IMG/VR virus record: IMGVR_UViG_3300028800_000023
Span: 1-44,122 of that record
DNA length: 44,122 bases
Direction: 5' to 3' (one strand)
Source of the DNA: a virus
Shown: in pieces, positions 16,276 to 24,138 of the stretch
How positions within the stretch are numbered: position 1 is the first letter of the stretch
Layout of the letters: the number at the start of each line of letters is the position of its first letter
Program-made: the position numbers and the translations under genes
The notes under the pieces: generated by a model
Told to the model about the DNA's origin: nothing
The model's database searches: none
Seen by the model: the letters and a program-made list of their open reading frames with translations, nothing else

Positions 16276-16914
16276 TCACTGCAAAGTATCCACGGTAAAA
16301 GTTCCCTCGTCTCCCGAGCAATCTAATAATCCAGTATCATCGAGAGTACAAGTCACTTGGGAAGTTGTTCCTTGAGCATACACTTGAGAGACCGATCGTT
16401 TATTATTCACTCCGGGATAACTAAAGAGAATCTGATTAATACCACTTGTCATTAAAATCGGCTGAGTAAAAAGGTCTGACTTACAATTTCCGTTTCCACC
16501 GGCTGGACAAAGTTCTTCGTTAGAATCCATTCCCCAAAATGTATACCCACCATCTTGCGGATTACTTTGCGAGAGATATTTTATCCCGTCATCCCAGCAA
16601 TAATCTTTTGCATTGTACTTTACGCATGATCCGGTTCCGTAAAGTGTTTCTACCGTTGCCCCGTTAGATGTCACTACGACTTTTGTTAGAGAATAAACCG
16701 TCAAAGGAATAGGGCTAGCAATTGGGGAAACGGAAGGAGAGGGACTTGCTTCGGGATTAGAAGCTACTTCAGCAGGAGATTCAGACGGAACTTGTTCGCC
16801 CGCAGGATTCACCGTTTCAGTAGGAACCCTGGCGCCTTCTTGAAGACCGCAACCAACACTTCCGACTAAACAGCTTGCGACAAAAAGATAATGAATTGTA
16901 TTTAAGATGCTCAT
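16276..16914 (-). CDS. Phage-encoded lipoprotein
   Basis: The 212-aa protein has an N-terminal hydrophobic leader with a lipobox-like SVGC at residues 19-22 (an alternative VASC lies at 12-15), then a Pro/Ser/Glu-rich linker to about residue 72 (PSPSVSPIASPIPL) and a folded domain with several cysteines (GSCVKYNAKDYCWDDG, ELCPAGGNGNCKSD, VTCTLDDTGLLDCSGDEG). The layout is that of an outer-membrane-tethered lipoprotein. It carries its own sigma70-like promoter, so it may be expressed independently, as lysogenic-conversion or superinfection-exclusion genes often are. Function unknown. Confidence 0.8.
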   Translation of the reverse strand: MSILNTIHYLFVASCLVGSVGCGLQEGARVPTETVNPAGEQVPSESPAEVASNPEASPSPSVSPIASPIPLTVYSLTKVVVTSNGATVETLYGTGSCVKYNAKDYCWDDGIKYLSQSNPQDGGYTFWGMDSNEELCPAGGNGNCKSDLFTQPILMTSGINQILFSYPGVNNKRSVSQVYAQGTTSQVTCTLDDTGLLDCSGDEGTFTVDTLQ

Positions 16915-16933
16915 ACTCTCTACCTCTGTCTAT

Positions 16934-16962
16934 ACTATAACACGTAGCGTTAAACATGTCTA
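16934..16962 (-). promoter_or_regulatory. Sigma70-type promoter of the lipoprotein gene
   Basis: On the minus strand a -35 box TAGACA (16962-16957) and a -10 box TATAGT (16939-16934) are separated by exactly 17 bases; each matches consensus in five of six positions. The start codon at 16914 follows at a distance consistent with a short leader carrying the ribosome binding site GAGGTAGAG. The -35 box overlaps the end of the RuvC gene. Confidence 0.7.
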
Positions 16963-17475
16963 ATAGAAATCCAATGAATGCCCTAATCTCCTTAATCCAA
17001 ACCCAGCTATTAGAAGCGCGTCCAGGTATCCATCATGAATACTGCCTGTTTTTTTGACAGGGAGGCCCTTTATAAGCCTTGGATAAAGCCTTTGAACCGC
17101 GATTAGAGACTTCGCCTTGGGTTTTAGGTCCTGCGATATCCCCTGATGCATCTCTTTCGCCCACTTCTGGGGTTCCACCAAAGTGGTGGGAAACTTAGTA
17201 ATTTCGAGCGCAAGTATTAGGGTCTGAAATCCCCGACCGTAGTTGAACGCGTGTTTCGATCCCATGGCGAGAGGCATCGCCCGTTCAAGGTAAGTGTGAA
17301 GAAATCCGAATTCCGCTTTGATGCGCTTTAAAAGTAAAATAGTTTTTTGAAAAGAGACTTCCTTTTCTTTCCCGTAATTTGAAACCGGCATTTCCCAAAC
17401 CGCAATCTTATCTGCACCATTTGTTACAACAAGTGCGCCACTTAATCCCGGATCAATTCCCAAAACAAAAGTCAT
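16960..17475 (-). CDS. RuvC-like Holliday junction resolvase
   Basis: The 171-aa protein has the RuvC fold signature GIDPGLSGALVV at 6-17 with D8, E64 in HTYLERA, and D148 and D152 in HDGYLDALLIAGFG, a full set of acidic metal ligands. The motif FNYGRGFQTLILALE is typical of phage/poxvirus-type RuvC-like proteins. It would resolve branched replication or recombination intermediates before packaging. It overlaps the upstream 66-aa gene by four bases. Confidence 0.88.
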   Translation of the reverse strand: MTFVLGIDPGLSGALVVTNGADKIAVWEMPVSNYGKEKEVSFQKTILLLKRIKAEFGFLHTYLERAMPLAMGSKHAFNYGRGFQTLILALEITKFPTTLVEPQKWAKEMHQGISQDLKPKAKSLIAVQRLYPRLIKGLPVKKTGSIHDGYLDALLIAGFGLRRLGHSLDFY

Positions 17476-17672
17476 TTTTCACTTTCCAAAATCTTATGAA
17501 TAAAAATCACATCGTCCACATATTTCTTTTGGTGATAAGTAAATTTCGCTGGGATCCCAGCCGATCTTTTTCTTTCTAAATCATCCCATAATTCATCGAT
17601 TAATTTTGTCGAAAATTCTGGGTGTTTTTCCGCCCACTTCATCACCAATTGGAGCTTCTCTAAATCAGTCAT
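17472..17672 (-). CDS. Small hypothetical protein co-transcribed with RuvC
   Basis: The 66-aa protein is helical and charged (MTDLEKLQLVMKWAEKHPEF...FTYHQKKYVDDVIFIHKI). I do not recognise it. Its stop overlaps the RuvC start as ATGA. The upstream region has a GTATATAC motif ending five bases before the ATG and an AAAGG stretch 12 bases from it, so the promoter and ribosome binding site nearly coincide with the start. Confidence 0.7.
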   Translation of the reverse strand: MTDLEKLQLVMKWAEKHPEFSTKLIDELWDDLERKRSAGIPAKFTYHQKKYVDDVIFIHKILESEK

Positions 17673-17697
17673 TTTTCGTATATACCTTTCTCACTTT

Positions 17698-17838
17698 TGG
17701 GTGCTGGGTGTGGGGGTGGGGTCGGGTGTTTTGTATACTTCCCTATAGGTGTAGGGGTATACCCCCTATACCCCTATCCCCTATATACAACATTTACACT
17801 CATTAATTAAATAGAATATACCCCACACCCAGCACCCA
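17698..17838. other. Palindrome-rich intergenic region, candidate replication origin
   Basis: This 140-base stretch between two minus-strand genes is framed by an 18-base perfect inverted repeat (17698-17715 and 17821-17838; core GGGTGCTGGGTGTGGGG). Inside are the palindromes CCTATAGG (17742-17749) and GGGGTATACCCC (17754-17765) and repeated CCCCTAT units, followed by an AT-rich tract (TTAATTAAATAGAATATA). It lies directly upstream of the 66-aa/RuvC genes and downstream of the prim-pol/helicase gene. The mixture of nested palindromes, short repeats and AT-rich sequence beside replication genes fits an origin or a complex terminator/operator. Confidence 0.5.
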
Positions 17839-17844
17839 TTTAAT

Positions 17845-20202
17845 CTAAATATATGATTCTTCTCCCCTTTTCATGGTGTCAGGTTTTAGGTAAAAACCCG
17901 ACACCCGTAATGACCACACCTTAAACCCATGGATTTTCTTAAATGACCCTTTCATTCGTTTCAGCATTTTTGCCGCCAGTTGGAAGTTTTTGTTCTCTTT
18001 CTTCCAAGATCCGAGAGGCCCGACACCCGAAAAAAGGTCTAAAATTTTGAAATTTTGTAAGTCAAAAGTGACCTCTTTTTTCTCAACTTTTTCTATGAAT
18101 TCGCGCATACAATCTTCCATTACTTGGCTATCATCCAATACCATCTTTTTTGCGTGAATTTCGCGCTCAAATTCTTTCGCATTTTCGGTCAATTCTAGAA
18201 ATAAATTTTCTTCTGTTTTTGCAAGGTATAGATGTTTTGCTTCAGCAAAAAGTTGGGTGCGATCTCTTTTTAAATTCTTAAAATTTAGGGCACCAACTTC
18301 AATCGGTTTAAACCTTCTATTCCCCGTTTCATCGATGAGATAGTTCTCCCTGTTTGTCGTTCCAAAGAACACGCAACGACGAGGAGACTCGATTAATCTT
18401 TTTCCATAGGGCGGTCTAAGTTTGTCGACAGTCCTAGTGATAAAGGCCTTAATCGTTTCTAATTCATTGCGTCTAAACTGAGAGAGTTCCCCCATTTCGA
18501 CTCCCCACATTCCTTGTAAGGACAGGGCTGAGTCCTTATCATGAAGATTGGGTAACCAGTCTAAGAAGTACTTATCTCCCACTAAAAGTCTACCGAAGGA
18601 ACTCTTTCCAATTCCTTGAGCACCTTCAAAAATAGGCATCCAGTCGAACTTACAGCCGGGCTCGTATACCCGCATGACCATGGCTATCATCCATTTACGA
18701 AAGACCTGAGCTAAGTATTCTGCGTCCCCTTTGGCTTCAAAGTTGTCCTTTAACCACGTGTCGAGCCTAGATACCCCATCCCATTCGGGTAACTCGTCTA
18801 AAAGGTTTTTGACTGGGTCAAACGCGTTCCTACAGGCAAGGACAATGAGGGCATCCGAAATAATCCCGGAAGAAGGTTCAAACTTATGGTAAGTCCCTAA
18901 CCAATTTTTTATCTTAGGAATGTCATCGTCGCTGATAACGTGTCCCGCTTTTCCACCCCATGGTGTGTCACAGTCGTAGGTGTCTCGGTAAGCAAACTCA
19001 TCCCTTTTAATTAGTTTGGGGCTGACTGCATTACTTAAGATGAGAATGACATTTTGGACCAGGGCAGAAGGCATTTTATTCTTATTTAGGATGAGGCTTT
19101 CCTTCCAGTTCCTTTCCTCGTCAAACTGCTTTTGTTCCTTTTCCTGTTCTTCTTTAGAGAGTTCCCTAGAAACGATGGGTTCTTTTGAAAAGGCATTGGT
19201 GGGATCTTTCGCGCGTTCCACTTCCTTAGAGGTATATCGATATACCCATTCAGCGGCGCGGATTCTGTTCTCGGTTTTTGCGTGATCGTAGGCGCATTCA
19301 CCAAGAAAAGTCGTTTTATCGGTTAAAACAGAAAGGACTTCGTTTTGATTAAGGCCTGCCGAGAATAAGGCCTTGGAAGCTTTTAAGAGATAGGCTGAGC
19401 GATCTGAAACACCGACACCCGTTTTAATGGCATCCCGCATTTCATTAGAAACGGGAAGCCAGTCAAGTTCAATGATTTCAGGCTTAAAGTCTTCAAGCCC
19501 TGGAGCGGCATCACTCACACCAGGGTTTGAAGGAGAAGTGTTCCTCGCTAGAAAACTCTCGAAATCTAGTATAGGTAAGGTCTCTATCCCGGTAAACAGT
19601 TTACTCCAGTAATACCTTTTCCCGGTATCTGGGTGAACGCTGGGCGGCAAAACGACTTGGCGGCCTTCACTATAAAGAGAGACTTCCCAAGCTCTACTCA
19701 TTCTAAATCCGTCGTGGATTTCCTTTTCGGTTAAGATTCTTTTCTCTTCTTGGGAGACCTTTTTAGAAGGCATGAGTACTTTAACCTTTTCCTCACTTTG
19801 AAAAGGGGTAACCGTTTTAAAGGGCTTACGGGTTAGGCAATAGTAGTGGAGAGATCCCCCGCCACGGCCGGACACCACACTTGGTGGAATACACCCATGA
19901 AGAAGTCTACTAACACTTTCATAAGCCGCCGAGGTGTGTGACAACTTATCGCCTTTCACATCGACATCGATAACAGCGAGATAGTAGTCCCCAATTTTAG
20001 AGGGCGTTCCTAGTCGTACGCCTATGTTCATTCCGGGGTTAAAAGTTTTCCTCAAATAGTCAAAGCTTTTACGCGGACCTGTTGTCCAGCCGGATTCTAA
20101 GGGAACTTTTGATTGATGCCTTAACCAATGGATGGCAAACCCGTACTTGTGCAGCCGCTCGCATTCAGCGAGAACCGCTTTCGGGTCGATTGGGTTTTTC
20201 AT
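17845..20202 (-). CDS. Primase-polymerase / VapE-like helicase fusion
   Basis: The 785-aa protein combines an N-terminal prim-pol domain and a C-terminal VapE/D5-type helicase. Prim-pol features: D79 and D81 in AVIDVDVKGD, the SGRGGGSLHYY loop near 111-121 and LPPSVHPDTGKRYYW at 185-199. The helicase has Walker A at 527-534 (GAQGIGKS), WGVEMGELSQF as Walker B region, and FFGTTNRENYLIDETGNRRF as sensor/arginine region. One protein therefore supplies primer synthesis and unwinding. It is preceded by a Cro-like regulator gene after three bases, so that regulator probably shares its transcript. Confidence 0.9.
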   Translation of the reverse strand: MKNPIDPKAVLAECERLHKYGFAIHWLRHQSKVPLESGWTTGPRKSFDYLRKTFNPGMNIGVRLGTPSKIGDYYLAVIDVDVKGDKLSHTSAAYESVSRLLHGCIPPSVVSGRGGGSLHYYCLTRKPFKTVTPFQSEEKVKVLMPSKKVSQEEKRILTEKEIHDGFRMSRAWEVSLYSEGRQVVLPPSVHPDTGKRYYWSKLFTGIETLPILDFESFLARNTSPSNPGVSDAAPGLEDFKPEIIELDWLPVSNEMRDAIKTGVGVSDRSAYLLKASKALFSAGLNQNEVLSVLTDKTTFLGECAYDHAKTENRIRAAEWVYRYTSKEVERAKDPTNAFSKEPIVSRELSKEEQEKEQKQFDEERNWKESLILNKNKMPSALVQNVILILSNAVSPKLIKRDEFAYRDTYDCDTPWGGKAGHVISDDDIPKIKNWLGTYHKFEPSSGIISDALIVLACRNAFDPVKNLLDELPEWDGVSRLDTWLKDNFEAKGDAEYLAQVFRKWMIAMVMRVYEPGCKFDWMPIFEGAQGIGKSSFGRLLVGDKYFLDWLPNLHDKDSALSLQGMWGVEMGELSQFRRNELETIKAFITRTVDKLRPPYGKRLIESPRRCVFFGTTNRENYLIDETGNRRFKPIEVGALNFKNLKRDRTQLFAEAKHLYLAKTEENLFLELTENAKEFEREIHAKKMVLDDSQVMEDCMREFIEKVEKKEVTFDLQNFKILDLFSGVGPLGSWKKENKNFQLAAKMLKRMKGSFKKIHGFKVWSLRVSGFYLKPDTMKRGEESYI

Positions 20203-20205
20203 GAA

Positions 20206-20409
20206 TTATCCTTTGCGATCGATAATTTTCTCGTAGGAAATTTCACCACGTGTGATTTTCTTAATCCGTTTCATATGAATGACACTGGGATAAGAAATCC
20301 CTTTCCGCCACTGGCGCACTGTTTGCGGATTAACCTTAAATAATTTCGCGATGCGTTTAGGCGTGACTTCATCAATCCAGTCGAAAAAAGAGAATTGTTT
20401 ATACGACAT
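20206..20409 (-). CDS. Cro/YdaS-like HTH regulator
   Basis: The ATG at 20409 gives a 67-aa protein, MSYKQFSFFDWIDEVTPKRI and so on, with a helix-turn-helix region: TPKRIAKLFKVNPQTVRQWRKGISYPS. A longer in-frame opening upstream would extend into the operator region and lacks a binding site. Single-domain Cro-like proteins bind operators in neighbouring divergent promoters; the region 20410-20536 has several inverted and direct repeats that could be its sites. Probably controls the switch between the minus prim-pol operon and the plus replication operon. Confidence 0.8.
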   Translation of the reverse strand: MSYKQFSFFDWIDEVTPKRIAKLFKVNPQTVRQWRKGISYPSVIHMKRIKKITRGEISYEKIIDRKG

Positions 20410-20536
20410 GCTACTACTTATCCCCCTAACCCTAAATTTAAAATTTATTATTTGATCACGGTAGGATAGACACTTCGCGTTTGTAAACAAATTTATTATT
20501 TACTTGTATGATTCAACCGGTATATACCTTTTTTCA
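20410..20536. promoter_or_regulatory. Divergent promoter/operator region
   Basis: This 127-base gap separates the HTH regulator (minus) and the SNF2-like helicase (plus). It contains the palindrome TAAATTTAAAATTTA (20433-20447), the inverted repeat TTTGT-AA-ACAAA (20480-20491), two copies of AAATTTATTATTT (20441-20453 and 20489-20501) and GGTATATACC (20519-20528). The latter supplies a TATATA -10-like box just upstream of the plus-strand start, with TTACTT at 20499-20504 as a possible -35 box. Confidence 0.6.
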
Positions 20537-22069
20537 ATGCCAGAAATTAAACTCACATTTGAAAATGGGACCTTCTTTTTGCGTAATGCCCCGAAGAACA
20601 GCAAGGTCCGTAAAGACCGGTACTGGAAGGATGTCGGCAGTAATACATTTTCCACGAGTCACATCGGGAAAGCGGCGGCATTTCGGGACGTGGCTAGTGA
20701 AAAAGTCGAAAAGATATTTAAGAGAACTTTTCAGGAGTTTTACGAATTACCGAAACTGCCGCCGTTACCTCAATTAGATACCCACCAAAGAAAGGGAATT
20801 GAATGGATACTTTCGAGGAAGAGAAGTTATTTAGCCCACGCGCCGGGGGCTGGAAAAACCGCTCAAGCGATTTTATCTGCGTACTTTGCAACCTCGAATG
20901 GTCCGAGCATTTTCGTAGTGCCGCCGAGTCTAGTGAAGAACTGGGAAAGGGAAATCCTAAAAGTCATGGAGTGGGTGAACCACTGGCCCACTGTTGCTTC
21001 TGTAGGCCGGACAAGAGAACAAGAAAATATTGCGTGGAGGGCTGAGTTCATTATTGTTCCTGATTCCATGCTCGCAAAGGATTGGGTTCACGAAAAGTTA
21101 AGAAGCTTAAAAAAGAAATTTATCGCGGTTGACGAAGCCTCCCGCCTTAAGGAACCATTTAGTCAAAGAAGCTTAGCTTTTTACGGGGGAAAAGATGGAG
21201 ACAAAGTATGGCGCGATATTTTTCGTGATTCCCGTCATGTTGTTTTTCTCGACGGCAGCCCTATGCCGAACAGGCCTATGGAGCTTTGGGCTCCAACATA
21301 TGCGCTCGATCCTTTATCTATTGATTGTCGTTCTTACGATGATTTTGGTTATTACTTTTGCGGGCCTAGATTAAATCCTTTCGGGCAATGGGAATATAAA
21401 TGGTCATCCCACGAAGCGGAACTTAAAGAAAAACTTCAAAAATCTTTCATGCAGGTAGTGACCGAAGAGGAATTAGATCATCCGGAAAGACTTCGTTCCA
21501 TGGTGTTTTTGAATGAGGATGTCCGTAGTAGAGAACAAAAGGAATGGGAACGTAAAAATCTTTCTGTCCTTCAGCTGACAGAGAAGGCTTCTCAAGGAGA
21601 TTTAGCGCGATATAGACAACAATTGGGGGTTCAAAAAATTCCTTTTATAATCCAATATGTTCAAGAAAAACTTGAAAAAGGTGAATCTATTTTACTTTTT
21701 GTCTGGCATCGCAATGTTGCAATGAGATTACAGAAAGAATTTAACTGTAAAGTTATAATCGGGGACACAAAGCCTAGAAAAAGATATTTGGCTATAGAAT
21801 GGTTCCAAGATGGAATGGATAAACTCCTCATTATGAATATTGCAGCAGGAGGCAGAGGGTATAACCTTCAGAGGGCTGACAGAGTTATCTTTGGTGAATT
21901 CTCCTGGACTGATGAAAACAATAAACAGTGCGAGAAACGGGCAAGCCGGAAAGGCTCCGCCAAAAAGAATGTGAAGTGCGACTATCTAGTAGTGCCGAAC
22001 TCGATGGACGAGATAGTTTTGAATTCTATTTTTTCAAAAGAACGCCGAGTGAAAAAGGTGATCGGATGA
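20537..22069 (+). CDS. SNF2-like DEAD/DEAH helicase
   Basis: The 510-aa protein has Walker A at 102-108 (APGAGKT), the DEAS box near 199 (FIAVDEASRLKE), a motif III region LDGSPMPNRPMELW, and a C-terminal RecA-like domain with LLFVWHRNVAMRLQKEF, IMNIAAGGRGYNLQRADRVIFGEFSW and ending in a motif VI-like NNKQCEKRASRKG. This is the phage SNF2-type helicase layout, used in replication or recombination. The ATG at 20537 is chosen over an in-frame TTG at 20504, which lies inside the promoter region. No Shine-Dalgarno sequence precedes the ATG. Confidence 0.87.
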   Translation: MPEIKLTFENGTFFLRNAPKNSKVRKDRYWKDVGSNTFSTSHIGKAAAFRDVASEKVEKIFKRTFQEFYELPKLPPLPQLDTHQRKGIEWILSRKRSYLAHAPGAGKTAQAILSAYFATSNGPSIFVVPPSLVKNWEREILKVMEWVNHWPTVASVGRTREQENIAWRAEFIIVPDSMLAKDWVHEKLRSLKKKFIAVDEASRLKEPFSQRSLAFYGGKDGDKVWRDIFRDSRHVVFLDGSPMPNRPMELWAPTYALDPLSIDCRSYDDFGYYFCGPRLNPFGQWEYKWSSHEAELKEKLQKSFMQVVTEEELDHPERLRSMVFLNEDVRSREQKEWERKNLSVLQLTEKASQGDLARYRQQLGVQKIPFIIQYVQEKLEKGESILLFVWHRNVAMRLQKEFNCKVIIGDTKPRKRYLAIEWFQDGMDKLLIMNIAAGGRGYNLQRADRVIFGEFSWTDENNKQCEKRASRKGSAKKNVKCDYLVVPNSMDEIVLNSIFSKERRVKKVIG

Positions 22070-22368
22070 AAAAAGCCGTTCCAATACTAAACGCAGGATT
22101 CGAATTGGAAGAAGCAATTGTGGATACGAGCGGAGAATTTTTTATTAGACGGAATGGGCTTCACGTCACAGAAACGTTTAAGCGTTATCTCTTTTCAGTG
22201 ATAAGTGCTCCAACCAGAGGCGAACAATTAGAGGCGAGGGTTTGTTTGTATGTTTCTACTGGAATTGAAGAAAAGGAAATAAAAAGATTTTTTGATTCCA
22301 AACCGTCCGCCTTTAATTGGGTTTTTACATATGGCGATATCATTAAGTCAAAATTAGGGGGAAAATAA
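22066..22368 (+). CDS. Hypothetical protein, 100 aa
   Basis: The start at 22066 overlaps the helicase stop (ATGA), giving MKKAVPILNAGFELEEAIVD and so on to KSKLGGK. It has a mixed alpha/beta composition with no motif I recognise. The operon context (helicase, then membrane proteins, then recombination genes) suggests an early gene. Confidence 0.7.
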   Translation: MKKAVPILNAGFELEEAIVDTSGEFFIRRNGLHVTETFKRYLFSVISAPTRGEQLEARVCLYVSTGIEEKEIKRFFDSKPSAFNWVFTYGDIIKSKLGGK

Positions 22369-22369
22369 A

Positions 22370-22558
22370 ATGAACGATCTAACTAAGGTAAACTGGGTTA
22401 TTGCGGTAGCCATTCTTGCGGTTACCCTTATTATCACGATGCCGAATTTCGATTTTGTGACGCCTACTTTGAAATCCGTAAGGGGATTTGTGTTGAACCA
22501 CAGGGTAGTGGTTAAACATTTAGACGGAAGAGACGAAATTTCCGTGGAAGGATTTTAG
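22370..22558 (+). CDS. Small membrane protein, 62 aa
   Basis: The protein has one N-terminal transmembrane segment (VNWVIAVAILAVTLIITM) and a basic, polar C-terminal part (FVLNHRVVVKHLDGRDEISVEGF). A GGGGGAAAATAAA ribosome binding site precedes the ATG. Function unknown; it is followed directly by a second membrane protein gene. Confidence 0.7.
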   Translation: MNDLTKVNWVIAVAILAVTLIITMPNFDFVTPTLKSVRGFVLNHRVVVKHLDGRDEISVEGF

Positions 22559-22735
22559 ATGATTCATTTGATTTTAGTCATAGCGATGTTTGGCCTTTTA
22601 ACCTGGATAATCACCCAGATTCCAATGCCGCAAATTTTTAGGAACATTATTATAGCGATCGTTTCTTTTATCCTGGTGCTTTGGGTTTTACAGGTATTCG
22701 GGGTTGAAACAGGTTTTAGGCATTTAAAATTTTAA
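22559..22735 (+). CDS. Small membrane protein, Thivi_2564-like, 58 aa
   Basis: This short frame encodes MIHLILVIAMFGLLTWIITQ and continues with IPMPQIFRNIIIAIVSFILV and LWVLQVFGVETGF: two transmembrane helices around an 'IPMP..FRNI' turn. That pattern matches the small Thivi_2564-type membrane proteins found in phages and proteobacteria. GGAAGGATTTT precedes the ATG, which starts one base after the previous stop codon. Two-helix topology would suit a holin, but the location in the early replication operon argues against that. Confidence 0.7.
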   Translation: MIHLILVIAMFGLLTWIITQIPMPQIFRNIIIAIVSFILVLWVLQVFGVETGFRHLKF

Positions 22736-22757
22736 CTAAACAAGAAGGAGTAGACAA

Positions 22758-23258
22758 ATGAAACTAGAACTAGCGATTTTGGCAGGAGCGGAAAGTAAAG
22801 CGTTCCTGGCGGATCTCACCACACAAATCGACCGCTTGGAAAAACTGACAAGTGGGAAATCGATTAAAGATATCGAGAACGAATCAGAAATCCCAGAGGA
22901 GACCTATGGTGCAGAAGATGAAGTGGAAGACGATGACTTTGGCGTTAAACCTACAAAGAACGCTAAGAAGTCTCAGGCGAGCGTTTTTGAGGACGAAGAA
23001 GACGACTCAGGTGTAGAGGAATTAAATTTTAAGGAAACCGCGAAGGCACCAAAAGCTGCCCCCAAAAAGGCCAAAGCCAAAAAGGTGACCCTTGATGACG
23101 TTAATGATGCCTGTATGGCTCGTGCAATGGCTGGCGGAAAAAATGGGTTTAAAGAAGTAAAAGGAATTCTAAAAAAGAAATTTAAAACCGAAAGCATTTC
23201 TGAATTAGAAGAAAGTCAATACCAGGAATGTATCGACGCTATGGCGGTGGAACAGTAA
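22758..23258 (+). CDS. Acidic early protein, 166 aa
   Basis: The protein has a helical N-terminal part (KAFLADLTTQIDRLEKLTSG), a long acidic and then lysine/alanine-rich linker (residues 45-110) and a helical C-terminal domain (VTLDDVNDACMARAMAGGKNGFKEVKGILKKKFKTESISELEESQYQECIDAM). The C-terminal domain resembles small accessory domains of phage proteins encoded next to SSB and Cas4-like nucleases. AAGGAG lies upstream. A recombination accessory role is inferred from context. Confidence 0.7.
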   Translation: MKLELAILAGAESKAFLADLTTQIDRLEKLTSGKSIKDIENESEIPEETYGAEDEVEDDDFGVKPTKNAKKSQASVFEDEEDDSGVEELNFKETAKAPKAAPKKAKAKKVTLDDVNDACMARAMAGGKNGFKEVKGILKKKFKTESISELEESQYQECIDAMAVEQ

Positions 23259-24077
23259 ATGAAAAGAGTTCCTTCAGTGAATCTGATAGGACAACCCGTG
23301 ACCCCCGCACTAGACAATTCGGTGTCTAGTGCGGGACACTCCTCTCGCGCGCATTCTAAGTTTTCAGCTTCTGGTGCTGAGAGATGGTTTAAATGCCCTG
23401 GAAGCGTTAAGCTCTCTGAAGGGTTACCGGACAAGCCATCTCCTTATGCAGAAGAGGGAACAAGGGCGCATGAGATATTAGAACTCGCCATTAAACGAAA
23501 GATTGAAAAAGACGAGGTTTACCGTTCTGATTTTCCAAACGGGAATCTTTTTCCGGATGAAATGTTTTCTTATGCGAAAAAGGCCAGAGATTTTATCGTC
23601 GATAGATGGCAGAAATTTCCTCATTCAACAATTCAAGCAGAACAAAGAGCAGACTTAACTTTCATCCATCCCGAAGCTTTTGGCACTTTTGATGCGGCCA
23701 TCATCGAGCCCTTCGGTACACTAGACGTTTTTGATTTCAAATATGGTGCAGGAGTCTCTGTGTCACCAATTGAGAATCTTCAAATGATTTTCTATGGGTT
23801 GGGGCTTGCCCACAAATACCAGTGGAACTTTAAGAGGGTTCTTCTTTGGATTATCCAGCCCCGCATTAAAGGCTATGACGGCCCGGTATTCTGGGAACTC
23901 CCTATTTTGAAACTTAAAGGGTATATACCACTCTTTAAAGAGTCAGTTCACTATGTTTTAAACGAGCCCGAGACTTACGTGGAGGGATCATGGTGTCATT
24001 GGTGCAAGGCGAAATCCATATGTCCGGCAAAGCTTGATAAGAAAGCTCAAGAGGCGAAAAGGATATTTACAGTTTAA
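23259..24077 (+). CDS. DUF2800 Cas4-like nuclease
   Basis: The 272-aa protein has the DUF2800 pattern: KFSASGAERWFKCPGSVKLSEGLPDKPSPYAEEGTRAHEILE, DAAIIEPFGTLDVFDFKYGAGVSVSPIENLQMIFY (the DxK/Q core of PD-(D/E)XK nucleases), and the C-terminal cysteines SWCHWCKAKSICPAK for a Cas4-like iron-sulphur site. The usual N-terminus corresponds to residue 31 onward; the extra 30 residues include a perfect hairpin at DNA level. It probably processes ends for single-strand annealing recombination with the DUF2815 protein downstream. Confidence 0.87.
   Translation: MKRVPSVNLIGQPVTPALDNSVSSAGHSSRAHSKFSASGAERWFKCPGSVKLSEGLPDKPSPYAEEGTRAHEILELAIKRKIEKDEVYRSDFPNGNLFPDEMFSYAKKARDFIVDRWQKFPHSTIQAEQRADLTFIHPEAFGTFDAAIIEPFGTLDVFDFKYGAGVSVSPIENLQMIFYGLGLAHKYQWNFKRVLLWIIQPRIKGYDGPVFWELPILKLKGYIPLFKESVHYVLNEPETYVEGSWCHWCKAKSICPAKLDKKAQEAKRIFTV
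23304..23335. repeat. 13-bp perfect hairpin within the DUF2800 N-terminus
   Basis: CCCGCACTAGACA (23304-23316) and TGTCTAGTGCGGG (23323-23335) are perfect inverted arms around the 6-base loop ATTCGG. It falls at codons 16-26 of the DUF2800 gene, in a part of the protein that has no counterpart in the family. There is no T-run afterwards, so it is not a typical terminator. The sequence may be a regulatory hairpin, an attenuator or a small inserted element. Confidence 0.85.
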
Positions 24078-24138
24078 AATTCTCCCTCTATAAAATTAGA
24101 AATCACTTAAAACCCTTAACACAAAAAGGAAACCAAAA

